Assembly (NCBI GenBank): GCA_905178155.1
Contig: CAJINV010000004.1
Location: 10,833,655 to 10,897,654 of the forward strand
Direction: 5' to 3'
DNA length: 64,000 bases
Source of the DNA: Amoebophrya sp. A120
Taxonomy: Eukaryota > Sar > Dinophyceae > Syndiniales > Amoebophryaceae
How positions within the stretch are numbered: the stretch's first letter is position 1; each line of letters opens with the position of its first letter. The notes under the pieces were generated by a model. The model saw nothing but the letters and a program-made list of their open reading frames with translations. It was not told the origin of the DNA and made no database searches. The translations under genes were made by a program, and so were the position numbers. Of the stretch, positions 1-9,776 are shown one piece after another.

Positions 1-1348
1 ATGTTAAAACAAGGCAGTAGTTTTTCTGCAGATAATGCTAAGATCAAACTGCAGCCCAACGACGTGATTCTGGTTGACCGTTTGCTCGCCGACATCGAGG
101 AACTACCCGGCGCGGCGATCGTCGTGGGAGGGGGTAGCAGCAGCACGGCACCAGCGCGCCACCAGGGTAGTGACATATCAAATGCAAATAGTTCTGGCTC
201 TGCATGACAAACTTTGTCTGGGAAGTCTGTCTGACAGACTTGAGAGCCATGCTGGCCGAGCATGAGAAGCTTTGCATTCTTCCAGACCTCCCAGACATAT
301 TTGCTTTTGCAATGCATAGAATGCATATGACAGCGCATCAAGAACTACTATGACGGCACCTGTACAACTATCCTGGTCCGAATCCCGGGCAGATCTCTGG
401 TCCAGCGCGGAGAAGTTTACGACCCACGTTACCGAGCACTTTCACCCGAAAAACCCCTTCAACTACGTGCAGCCCTTCAGTCTGCTGTCCTCCCTCGAGA
501 AGGATATCGAGCTGAAGCGTGACATGGCCCGGGCGCACCGGTTGTTGAACCACTTCGAGCTCGACGAGCTGGTCTGGAACCACGTGTCCGGGCGGTCGTT
601 TGCGCGGAAAAACCGTTTTTTCATCAGTAACGGGGACAAGACCTTCGAGCAAATGTGCGAACAGGACATGGTCCTGGAGTCGAACGGCAGCAACCAAACC
701 GGGCAGGTGATCCACGGCGCGGTCTACATGGCGCGGCCGGACGTGAACGCGATCGTGCACGCGCACAGCCCCGCCGTGGTGGCCTGCTGTTGCCTGAAGA
801 ACGGGCTGGAGATCCTCGATCAGCGGGGCGGGGGGCACTTGCACCGGATCGTGTACTATGACTGGAATGGGATCTCCGACAGTCTGGAAAAGGAGTGCCG
901 CCTGTTCATGGAATGCGTCGCGTTCGAAAAAGTGAATACAATCATGCTGAAGCACCACGGAGCGCTGGTGCTCGGCGGCACGTATCCTGTGCAAAAGTAT
1001 CGCACTCGTAGTAATTGCATTCATGCATTACACTCAAGGCAAAGAAATCAGCATTACAAATTTAATTTGTAATGCTGGGCTAATTTGTAATGCAATTTAT
1101 ACTAGTGCGATGCTTTTGCATTGCATAGCACGGTGCGGGAGGCCTTCGTGAACTACTTCTACTTGGAGCGACTGTGCGAAAACTGGCTCAAGGTGAACGC
1201 CAGCAACCTGGAAATCGAGCGGCCGAAAGCCGAAGTGGCGCAGGAGAGCGCGGCGTTTTTCGATTTGCCGCAGTACAAGGCGGGGAACAAGGAGTGGGCG
1301 CCCCTTGCGGCGATGGTGCATCGGAACTTGGGTGGAATACAGTTTTGA
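1..1348 (+). CDS. Class II aldolase/adducin-like protein (5' end possibly outside window)
   Basis: Three exons, 1-175, 333-982 and 1133-1348, join in one frame of 346 codons plus stop once two introners (176-327, 983-1127) and one TSD copy each are removed. The core resembles the class II aldolase/adducin N-terminal domain: NHVSGRS (counterpart of the family's N-x-S-R phosphate loop), VIHGAVYMARPDVNAIVHAHSP with the H-x-H metal-ligand motif, and MLKHHGALVLGG with a further metal-ligand His. The family holds Zn-dependent aldolases/epimerases as well as non-catalytic adducins. Here the His ligands look intact, but the substrate cannot be told. The second exon junction reads LGG-TVREAF, exactly where the family has G-x-T-V-x-E-A. 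The frame is open at base 1, so the ATG at 1 may be internal. Family call is sound; specific function unknown. Confidence 0.8.
176..327. mobile_element. Introner-like element 1, degenerate family A
   Basis: The left end is TATCAAATGCAAATAG. The right half carries CTTCCAGACC...CCCAGACATATTTGC, the family A terminus, followed by extra B-like sequence ending GCATA. Perfect 5-bp TSD TGACA (171-175 and 328-332). Length 152 bp, shorter and more decayed than other A copies. Removal with one TSD copy joins HQGSD to SASRTTMTAP in frame. Confidence 0.75.
983..1127. mobile_element. Introner-like element 2, family B
   Basis: 145 bp. Ends TATCCTGTGCAAAAGTATCG and TGCGATGCTTTTGCATTGCATA are inverted repeats. 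Perfect TSD GCACG at 978-982 and 1128-1132. Interior has TTTGTAATGC/GCATTACAAA cores. It is in the orientation opposite to elements 16 and 17. Confidence 0.88.
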
Positions 1349-2548
1349 TTGATAAAAAGAACGAACAAATCTACGGTGGCACAAACTGACACTTCGCTTC
1401 TGTTTCGACCACCACTTACTGGGTTAGCTCGAAAGAGGCGCTGTTAGTTCACTTTATTTCTGAAAAACTAGATAAAAACACGAACAACCCAAACTCGTTT
1501 TTGTTTTTGGCGCAACAAGAAAAAATTACAGCATTTTGACTTTTTTTTACCGCGTTGGAAAATTAACGCAGGAGATGCACGCAACATCAGATGAATGCCA
1601 AGAAAAAATCCACGCGTGCCCTCGATCGTCCGTGTCCAGCAACATGAAGAAATCTTCAACTTGTTTAGGTAGTGATCTTATCAAGAGATTGATACTATGA
1701 ACGAACAACACTAAACATTTTGAATCGATTCTGTGTTGTGACCGGAGCGATTTGTGTTTGATTGGTTCCTGCATTCTGCTTTTGACCGGATCGCTCTCGG
1801 GGGTAAGTAAGCCTCAGTTTTGCTTTTGACGCAGTATACTTTTGGAAATTTTTACCGAAAAATGTCTGTAGCGTCCGGTCAGAGGGAGGGCTCCCTACCT
1901 TGCTAGTAGAGTGGCTGCTTAAGTACACAAATAAAAAAATCAAGCTGTGCCCGGCTGGCTTCATTTTTCCATCCGGTAGTTCTGGTCGCTTCCTCGGATG
2001 GTCGAGATTATTTCCGTCTCGTGGTTCCTTGGCCTTGCAGCGAGCATGGATGAACCTTGTTTGCTTACGTGTTCGGCATTGTCACAGGAAATTTGCAGCG
2101 AAGGCAAAGACAAACAGGTCAGGAGAGTTGCGCTGTTTTTCCGTGACCGTGTAGTTGAGTAAGTACAAAAGTTGTACTTGGAGAGATGCTCATTTATTGA
2201 GCGAAAGCAGGAGACGAGACGCTGAAACATCAAGCAGTGCGGGTCGGTACTTATTTTATTTTACGAACACCTCAATCAATCCTGCGACATAGATAGCAGT
2301 CTCGGCCATGGTGTGAGAGCTGTGATAAGCCACACATCAAAGAATGACGCCCGGTGTCGACGTGTGGCTTCTGGCAGCTAAGAGCAGGCGTGCCGGCGAC
2401 ACTATCGGGCCCGCGTGCATGTCCGGCCCCTCGCCAGCGCCGGGTGTTGTTCAAAACGAGGTGTAGTCGTGAGGCTTCGGCCAGCAGTTTATTTTGCACT
2501 ATCTGCGCCGCTTGCCCAAGTAACGCGGCGTGGACATCACCAGCAATC
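1349..2548. other. Intergenic, no gene recognised
   Basis: AT-richer spacer between the aldolase-like gene and the next gene. Open frames are short and lack recognisable protein features. No introner ends are present. Presumably it holds the 3' end of the first gene and the promoter/5'UTR of the second. Confidence 0.5.
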
Positions 2549-5006
2549 ATGGTGCGTCTCGGAACTAGAATTCTGTTGGCGCCGGTGCTGCTCGGTTGTA
2601 CTATCAGCAACTATTCTTCCCCGTTCTACGTCCACCTCGTGCAGGCTGAAGAGCTGTCCTCCTGCGATTGCAGCTGTTGCACCGTGGAGAAGCGGGATGA
2701 GGTCCCCGCAGAGCAAATTCTGGACGGAAATCTGAACACCGTGGAGATTGAGTGCGACGTCCGGGTGGTGGTGCCGGAGGACCTAGCGCACCTCCACTTC
2801 CTCGCGAAATCGCAGCTCCAAGCATGCCAGGCGAAACGATGTCTGCAGCCCGCGGCCGACATGATTCTCGAGGGCGCATCCAGCGATGGCGAACTCGACC
2901 AAGAGCGGTATCCATCTATTGGTTCTATGTATCTTCAGTTTGCTACGAGGTAGGACTTGCTTTGTCATCAATGAATAGCGCTCGCGGCATTTCGTGGCAA
3001 TGTAGCACCTGAAGAAATCCAAAACCAGAAACAAGATTTAGCAATCATCTCTGTCTCCGTCTACGTGTTACAGGTTCTGCCGCGCCGAGTGCGCCCCCAC
3101 AGCCGCACACAAGGGAGCGGATTGCTCACGGAAGCCGAACCGCCCGGATAGCGCGGGAGAGCGGGCGTTTGTCCATTTCGCGAAAGTTGTAGCTCCAGTA
3201 GTTGTGGGGGCGATACCGAACAACGCGGACATGTCCCTCGTGGAGGCCGGGCGCAGGGAGTTAGGAACGAGTGCTGCGCACCAGAGTCGGGCTGGGAATG
3301 AATACAAGAGCGAATTCAGTATAGGAATCAAGACGAAAATAATGACAGTACACACAGACGTGTAAATTGAAAAGAATCAATCTGTAGCAGAAGATCATGA
3401 AGATAAAGCCACTTACTTAAGTAGAATGAGGTCAGGCCGAATTTTGACTCTACTTACACGGGGGACACGTTCTATCCCTCCGCCTCATCCCCCCAAGTCA
3501 GTAAAAAATCTAAATCACCACAGCAAAAGCTCTGGAGAAGCTCCTGGTGAAAGGGAAGGCCGTGGCGCAGGACGGAGAGCAGCTCGCGAAAGAGGCAAGT
3601 GCCGCGGCGAAGACCGCCAAAGACGGCGCCGTTTTCGCGAAGGCCGCCGTGAAGAAGAACACGAACGCCGCGGAGACGAAACTCCCCGAAATCGCACTGG
3701 AAGCGGAGGAGAGCCAGCTGGGGTCCTCGAACATCTTGCAAAAGTTGTCGGAGTTGGAACAATATCCACTGCAAAAGCATCGTACTAGTATGAATTGCGT
3801 TTACAAATTGTAATTGAGTCAGCATAGAATTTGAATTTCTTGTAATGCGGGTCTACAGAAACAATTACGAACTAGGTCTGTAATGCATATCTGCAATTTT
3901 TGTTGTTGTTCATACGAATGAGTGCGATGGTTTTTCAGTGGATAAAGAAAACGTTGAATCCGCGGCGAGTGAAGCGGCGGAGGACCATATCGAACGGAAA
4001 AATCCCCCCTCCCCATGTCAAAACGAAGTTTCTGATGCTGGATTTGCGTACACAAATCAGACGCGTCTTGCAGTACAGGACGCAGGCATGTGCCAAGTCT
4101 GAGGAGACTGGTTCGACGTAGCAGGCGCCTAGCGTGGGAAAGGTCTACCGCTTGAGGCCCAGCAGCATCACGAACCGCCTGCATGAAAATGCAGCGGAGC
4201 TGCCTGTGGAGTTGCCTTCTTGCAAGACAGGGAGACGATTTGTGGCCACAGATCAGCAGCTCTTTCGATATGTGGCAAATTTTCTGTGGCGTGCTCTTTC
4301 GATACGGGGATGGGGGGATTTTCGCTTACGATAAAGCAAGTGGCGGACACGGTGAAGGGGGTCGAGGAGACTGCGCTTGCCGCCACGAAGGACGCAGCCT
4401 TGAAAGAGGCGGAGAAGAGAAAAGAAGAGATGGTGGCGAAGGCGCCCGCGGCCGGCGCCGAGGCAGAGAAGCCGTACGTCGAGGCCCAGCAGAGGGCAGC
4501 GGACAGGGCCGCTGAGTACCAGAAACGGGGGGACGAATTTGCGCAGCTGAGCAATCAGTGGCAGATGGAATCATGTAAAGTACGTGTCTGATTCACTTGC
4601 AGAAGTCTTCGCGAAAATCGAGGTAGAGGTTTGTGATGGCAAAATTTGTCCTGCAATAGCAATACATAGCAATAGCAATACTGCTTGGGCCAAGTAACCC
4701 AATAAAGCCTGTATCTGTAAAAACTGTATAGTACGTGAAAGCTTCTCTACAGCCCTCGCCGTGAACAACGCGAACCAGCTGGAGCTGCTCGGAAAAAAGT
4801 ACGAAGCGGACCGCGCGATGGCGAAGGCCAGGTTCCTCATGGACCAAGCTTCGGGACTGACCAACACGGCACAAAACCTGTACAACACGGCGGAACAGAT
4901 CACGGAATCCCTCCCCGCCTACGGAGCACAGGCCTCCGCGGCGAACTACCATGCACAGTTTCTCTTGAATCCGGACGTGCCCGCCCCCAGGCCGCCGATC
5001 GTGTGA
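2549..5006 (+). CDS. Predicted secreted Cys-containing, Ala/Lys-rich protein
   Basis: Six exons: 2549-2907, 3074-3318, 3524-3762, 3950-3987, 4339-4574, 4753-5006; 456 codons plus stop. The ATG at 2549 is chosen because it starts a good signal peptide (MVRLGTRILLAPVLLG, then a small-residue stretch ending VQA). It is followed by a Cys-rich part (SCDCSCCTVEKRDE, then Cys residues in QACQAKRC and FCRAECAP). The remainder is Ala/Lys/Glu-rich and likely helical or coiled coil (KALEKLLVKGKAVAQDGEQ, KQVADTVKGVEETALAATKD, VNNANQLELLGKKYEADRAMAKA). Introns 1, 2 and 5 are GT-AG; introns 3 and 4 are introners separated by a 38-bp exon. I do not recognise a family. The secretion signal and intron chain are the supported parts. 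Confidence 0.78.
3763..3944. mobile_element. Introner-like element 3, family B
   Basis: 182 bp. Left end TATCCACTGCAAAAGCATCG, right end GCGATGGTTTTTCAGTGGATA. TSD AACAA/AAGAA (3758-3762, 3945-3949), one mismatch. Excision gives SELEQ-NVESAAS in frame. Partner of element 4, 38-bp exon between. Confidence 0.82.
3988..4333. mobile_element. Introner-like element 4, family C
   Basis: 346 bp. Left TATCGAACGGAAAAATCCCC and right GGGGGGATTTTCGCTTACGATA are inverted repeats of the C type (G-run/C-run termini). TSD GACCA/AAGCA has two mismatches, so this is an old copy. Excision of element plus 5 bp gives AAED-QVADTV in frame. The exact junction is less certain than for most copies. Confidence 0.78.
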
Positions 5007-5443
5007 GGAATATACGAGAGTTGTTAGTTGTCTTGCGCTTGTTAGTACTCGTCCATCTATCAGTTGCAGCTCGAGTCAGTCGTTTTCCTTTTTTTCCTTG
5101 CCAGTTGCTTTCCCGATCGATTTGGGTATCTTTCAAGAACCAGACAGAGTATAGATACCATGCGAAGCACATTGAAAATGACTGCGGAAGAAGAATAACT
5201 TTTTGTCGACCGGAGGAAAAGTAGTTTTACTTTTTTTTTCGCCATTGCGGAAAATGACCATCTTACTTTTCGACTTCCTCGCCTTCGTTGACGGCAGTGT
5301 CTAAAGTCCTGTTCCCGGCACTGCAACTCTGGAACCGTTTGAGCCAGCGGATTGCGATCTTTACTTTTTTTCTCAGATTGAGCAAGCACGATGGATCTCG
5401 TCAAAAAAAAGATCACCTTGCTCAATCGCATCGCACGAGATAA
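5007..5443. other. Intergenic, nothing recognised
   Basis: Spacer with T-runs (around 5230) and no convincing open frame or introner end. Confidence 0.5.
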
Positions 5444-6487
5444 GTGTCCATGAAGAATGGCGAGCAGTTGTTCCATGAAGGAGTGACAGGAGCAAACATT
5501 GCAGTATTAGGGACGTTCTGCCGCATGGAAAAGTCAGCTCCAAGTGACAGTCTACTACGGGCCGCGAGACGGCAGCCGCGTAGTCCTGCTCCAAAAAATG
5601 CCTTTACGGGTCTACCTCGTAACTCAAGTTTGGCCGGATTATGCCGGCTTCTGATTTTCGCCTCGCCGTGTCCGCTGTTGGTTCGCAGCGTTGCTCTGCG
5701 ATCGACTGCTTTCCGGCCAACAACAGCAGGGAATAAAACCTCTGTGAGTGGTACGAACGCCAACAAGCCTGAGGACGGTCTATCCGATGAGCTTCGGGCT
5801 GTGCTGAGCCGGCAGCGCGCTAGGATTGATGCGAGGTCCAAAGCTGGCACGGTTCTTGCCATCGGGGATCGAAGTACAACTACGGCAGGACCAGCGGAGG
5901 GCCCATCTAGAAACGCGCCGGCAGCTGTTGATGTGGACGAGAGGACAAGTACGAAGCCTGTAATAGAAGGTGTAGCTGCTCCAGACTCATTTACTGCTAC
6001 CGAAACCGCCAAGGGGACTACAACATCTAACCAACACCCCGGCGTGAGCAGCTCAGAGCTGTCTTGTTGCTCGGAACCAGACGCGGAGCCTGAATTCAGC
6101 AGCCCGAAACGAGAAAAAGAAGAGTCGTCTGATGCAACTTCAACAGCAGCGTTCGTGAAAATCGGTGAAATAGATAAACCTAGTTGGAACACGGAAAGAA
6201 GTCGAACTGCACTGCACGAAGCGAACACAGCTTCTTCAACACGAGGGCTCCTCTTTGCACGACCGGCTAGCACTTCTAACGCGAAAACCAGTGTCGTGAC
6301 CAGCACGAAGGATGCTAGGGCTTCTATGGCCGTGGATGCAGGAGAAACCAGTGCAACGGCAGCCGAGGAAGCACGCCAGGAACTTGCTCGGCGCCGTGCT
6401 GCGCTCGAAAAGTGTGTAAAAAGTGGAGCGCTCACCGCCGCCATGGCGGAAAAATGTTTGCAGAAATTTTCTGAAAAAATGCAATAG
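5444..6487 (+). CDS. Unknown intronless protein, Ser/Thr/Ala-rich
   Basis: Uninterrupted 347-codon frame. A second start at 5525 (MEKSAPSDSLLRAARRQPRS...) would give a basic, Ser/Ala/Arg-rich leader with a hydrophobic patch (CRLLIFASPCPLLVRSVALRS), which looks like an organelle-targeting sequence. The middle is low complexity. The C-terminus is a short charged helix (EEARQELARRRAALEKCVKSG...AEKCLQKFSEKMQ). A frame of nearly equal length (5422-6444) exists on the opposite strand. I prefer the + strand because it has a structured C-terminal helix and agrees with the orientation of all neighbours. No family recognised. Confidence 0.5.
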   Translation: MSMKNGEQLFHEGVTGANIAVLGTFCRMEKSAPSDSLLRAARRQPRSPAPKNAFTGLPRNSSLAGLCRLLIFASPCPLLVRSVALRSTAFRPTTAGNKTSVSGTNANKPEDGLSDELRAVLSRQRARIDARSKAGTVLAIGDRSTTTAGPAEGPSRNAPAAVDVDERTSTKPVIEGVAAPDSFTATETAKGTTTSNQHPGVSSSELSCCSEPDAEPEFSSPKREKEESSDATSTAAFVKIGEIDKPSWNTERSRTALHEANTASSTRGLLFARPASTSNAKTSVVTSTKDARASMAVDAGETSATAAEEARQELARRRAALEKCVKSGALTAAMAEKCLQKFSEKMQ

Positions 6488-7255
6488 TTAAACTCTTTGT
6501 CTTTCTAGGTTGCCACGACCGGTCGTGGTGCCAGTGTACTATGCTATACCGAGAATGATAGAGTGGCAGCACATTCTTGGCCGGTCTCGAGGCTCGATCA
6601 GGGGGTTTCGATCAGGGGCGACAGTCGTACTGCAGACGAGAAAGACACTCCTATTTCACGAACTTCATTTTAGTCCCATGGAAGAGGAAATCGAAATGTA
6701 AGAAAGAGACATGAGAGATCACCACAGAAAAATAGGAAGGCTCATGCTTAGATGAAGATGATCCGCGACACATTGACTCTGCCTACCAGTTCTGAGTAGT
6801 TGTACTACGAGTGTGGTCATTCTGGTCCTTGTGTAACGTGGATCGTCGTACTAGCGAAGGAAACGATCCAATCTGTAAAAATCCAAAAAGAGGTGATCAA
6901 AAAAAAATAAGGAAAAGTGGGATCATTCGACGAGGAGAACGAGATCAAGTTCCACATACGAATTGGAAGTTTCCTTTTCAAAAGAGATGCATTGAAATTC
7001 AAAAACAAGTCACAGGCGAAGATGAAGTAGAATTGTGATGGCTGTTTTGGTTTTCTGAAGTTGAACCTTGACGAACAGAAGCTATAATTTCTCCCCCAAT
7101 TGTTCTTTGTACAATTTCAATTTGTCGTTGACGACGACTAGCAGAGCTACTGTCCCTGTATAATTTATAATCCGACGTTCTTTTATTTCCCGCTTCCTTG
7201 CCTCTGCACGATTTTGATCCCACGGCGACACACGAAGCAAGTGAACGGCGTAAAG
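6488..7255. other. Intergenic, nothing recognised
   Basis: Only short frames without recognisable features; no introner ends. Confidence 0.5.
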
Positions 7256-8764
7256 ATGGCCACCGTAGTACCGAGATCATTGCGATCCTACCCGCGCGAC
7301 CTGCGCGTAGTTTTCCCCGCGGGTTTTTTCACTGTGATTTCCCTTCTGGCCGCGCAACTATCTCTCGCCCTCCAGGCGCAGCCACCGCAAGCTCCGGGAG
7401 CGCCGCAGAATCCCCCCCAGTTTTGGGGCCCGATTTGCTTTCTGAAGAACCGGCGGACCCTCTCGCTGCCGACGGTCACCTCTGCCTACAAGTACGAGTG
7501 GACGGACCAGGAGCTGCAGAAGGTGCAGCTGCACATGACGCAAGTGACGGGCTACGTGGAGATCAACACCACCAGCTGGTCGAAGAATGATGAAAGCAAC
7601 GGTCGGACCCCGTCGCCGAAGAAATCCTACGGGTACTTTTACCTTGTCTACCCGGACCCCGACTACTACCTGCGACAGGGGGTTCGCCGCGCGTTCTACC
7701 CGGAGGACTGTCTGGATTCGCCCGTGAAAAACTACAGCGATCTGTTTTATGCGTTGAAAACGGCACAGGGGAAGTCGTTGACTGATTCCAAAGCGTACAA
7801 CAAGTATTTCAAGACGAACCCGGTGTACGGCTTGCCGATTGCCTCCGTCACCCACGACAATGACGCAGACCTGAAGGCGAGGAAATTTGCCGACCCCATC
7901 GACAAAAATTTCCCGGTCAACGCGAATTTCTACGACATCGAAGTCCAGAAATTTGACGTCACCAGTGCGGACGCCGGAAAGTGGGTTTTCATCGTGGTCC
8001 TGGTTTCCGTGGTCTTGTCCACGCTGTTCGTTTTGATCCTGCTGGTGCAGTTCTGGCCGGCGACTAGTAGTACAACATCAGCTCCTGCTACCAATGGGAT
8101 AAATGGCGCTCAACAGCAGACTCGTGACAATGATCCCGCGGCGGGGGCGCCGCAGCAGAGTTGTGAGGCCGAAATTGCGCTATGGGATGAAGCTGCTGCT
8201 GACACGACGCACAATGCGGAGCTGGCGTCCCCTACAATAGTACCCAATGTTGCGACAGAAGAAGTACTTGTGCAAGGGGAAGCGATCACAAGCCCAGCTG
8301 CGAACAGTACGACAAGGTACGACAGCGACGATCGGGAGAGCTCCAGGGCAGCGTCGAAGGAAGCAGGTGAAGTCCTCTCGACGGCGTTGGTGGAAAACAA
8401 GCCTGCAGTTGACGTTCCGCATCCTTCAAGATTGGCGAGGGACAAGGACAAGTACTACGCCGGTGGTGAAATGAATCAAGGCCTCCTTGCAGCAGCTGGA
8501 CATCATCACCAAAATGAACCGCAGCAGCAGGAGCCACGAGGAACGCCACCTCGCGCACCAGAAGCCTTACTGACTCGTGGTGGAACCAATGTCAGCCTCG
8601 GAGCAGCCAGCAGTGCGGTGGGCAAAGCGCACATCCCGCCTTTGTCTGACGCCGAAGATCTGGACTTCGTGCAGACAAACAGAAACGGGACGAGGCGAGC
8701 CGATTTAGATTTTGTGCAGAACGGCCGACAGTATCATCACTTGGTTGGGGGAATGAGGGATTGA
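7256..8764 (+). CDS. Predicted single-pass membrane protein with small ectodomain
   Basis: Intronless, 502 aa from the ATG at 7256 (in frame with an upstream ATG at 7214; the later one directly precedes the leader MATVVPRSLRSYPRDLRV). An N-terminal hydrophobic segment (VVFPAGFFTVISLLAAQLSLALQA) looks like a signal peptide or anchor. It is followed by a Tyr/Asp-rich domain of about 200 residues (YGYFYLVYPDPDYYLRQG, RAFYPEDCLDSP). A strong transmembrane helix follows (WVFIVVLVSVVLSTLFVLILLVQFW, about residues 242-266) and then a long low-complexity Ala/Thr/Gln tail. Topology suggests a surface or endomembrane type I protein. No family recognised. Confidence 0.7.
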   Translation: MATVVPRSLRSYPRDLRVVFPAGFFTVISLLAAQLSLALQAQPPQAPGAPQNPPQFWGPICFLKNRRTLSLPTVTSAYKYEWTDQELQKVQLHMTQVTGYVEINTTSWSKNDESNGRTPSPKKSYGYFYLVYPDPDYYLRQGVRRAFYPEDCLDSPVKNYSDLFYALKTAQGKSLTDSKAYNKYFKTNPVYGLPIASVTHDNDADLKARKFADPIDKNFPVNANFYDIEVQKFDVTSADAGKWVFIVVLVSVVLSTLFVLILLVQFWPATSSTTSAPATNGINGAQQQTRDNDPAAGAPQQSCEAEIALWDEAAADTTHNAELASPTIVPNVATEEVLVQGEAITSPAANSTTRYDSDDRESSRAASKEAGEVLSTALVENKPAVDVPHPSRLARDKDKYYAGGEMNQGLLAAAGHHHQNEPQQQEPRGTPPRAPEALLTRGGTNVSLGAASSAVGKAHIPPLSDAEDLDFVQTNRNGTRRADLDFVQNGRQYHHLVGGMRD

Positions 8765-9776
8765 TGAAAGGAGCGACAGGGCCGAAATGGAAAATTGACG
8801 AGAGGAAATGGAAAGAGGTGGAGAGCGAAAACTGAACTTCTTTTTGCTTTCCATCATGTACAAATTACTAGTACTAGACGAGCAAGTAGCTCCAAAAGCG
8901 AAATATTATGACAGTACATGTACAAGTAAAACAATGTCGTGTATGATTATACAGTGCTGGAGAATTTTCTACCGAGAGGCTCCTCACTGTCTTTTGGATG
9001 ATGGATGTTGGGAGAAGACATTGAAAAGGAATTCGGTCCGCGCTCGCATCGGCACGCGATCGGACAACGTAGTATGGGGTTGCCCATATTGGCTGCTGCT
9101 TTGTAGTGCGATGCTGTTCTCATGCTACAGCTTTTTATCTCTTGCCGCTGAGGATGACGATGATTTTGGCAACCGCAATTATTGCCATCTTCACGAAGTA
9201 GTGTAAAGTGAATTTATTATAACTCAAAGTATGTCGGTACTTGTCTATCTGTGCTTGCTCCTTCGGTCGGTCTTTATTTGTATTGTGGAATGCTTCTGTG
9301 TCGGTACGCTTTGTTGCCACGTATTGCGTGATGTCTCTCGGTTTTACGATGTTGTATATCTAAAACATTGTCTTGAAAAGGTCGGTTCACTCTTGTAGAT
9401 TGTGGAAGCTGTTTTTGCCACGGAAGTAGCAGCGGACTCGTCGGAAACTCAGTCCTTTAGGTGCGCGCACACTGGCTGCCTCCAGTTATTCCTATTTTCA
9501 GCCACGCAAATTTATCGCCTTTGCCATGATACAGGTCAAGATCTTTTTGTTTTCACGCGCGCTCGCTAGATGCGCTCTTCATTTCACAAAATTATTCCCC
9601 ATTTTGATTTTGTGCTTTTCCACTTCACCGAATACATGTGGTGCACGCAAACGTGAATATTTGCGTTAGTGCGCTGTGCATGTATGCTCGTTTATTTGTC
9701 CTATGTTGATGTAGCTCGTTTCCATTTCCCTTTACTACCCTTCGTCGCTGTTTTTACGTAACCTAACTTTAGTATC
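8765..9776. other. Intergenic, one doubtful ORF
   Basis: Contains a 132-codon open frame at 8808-9206 (+) with one hydrophobic stretch near its end. Composition and lack of any recognisable domain make it more likely to be chance, so I do not call it a gene. Confidence 0.45.

Noticed and set aside
368-1024. 218-codon minus-strand frame
   Set aside because: Opposite the aldolase-like exon, whose metal-binding motifs identify the coding strand.
983-1127. GT...AG splice at CAC-GTATCC...GCATAG-CAC
   Set aside because: It is in frame and would add one Thr, so it is possible for this copy, but equivalent GT-AG choices fail in the other elements. Exact TSD excision gives the family-like GGTVREA.
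5422-6444. 340-codon frame on the minus strand, nearly as long as the + strand gene
   Set aside because: Antisense of a Ser/Ala/Thr-rich gene, which often gives an open opposite frame. Composition is featureless and against the orientation of all other genes.
8808-9206. 132-codon + strand frame
   Set aside because: No domain, odd composition, isolated in a spacer; probably chance.
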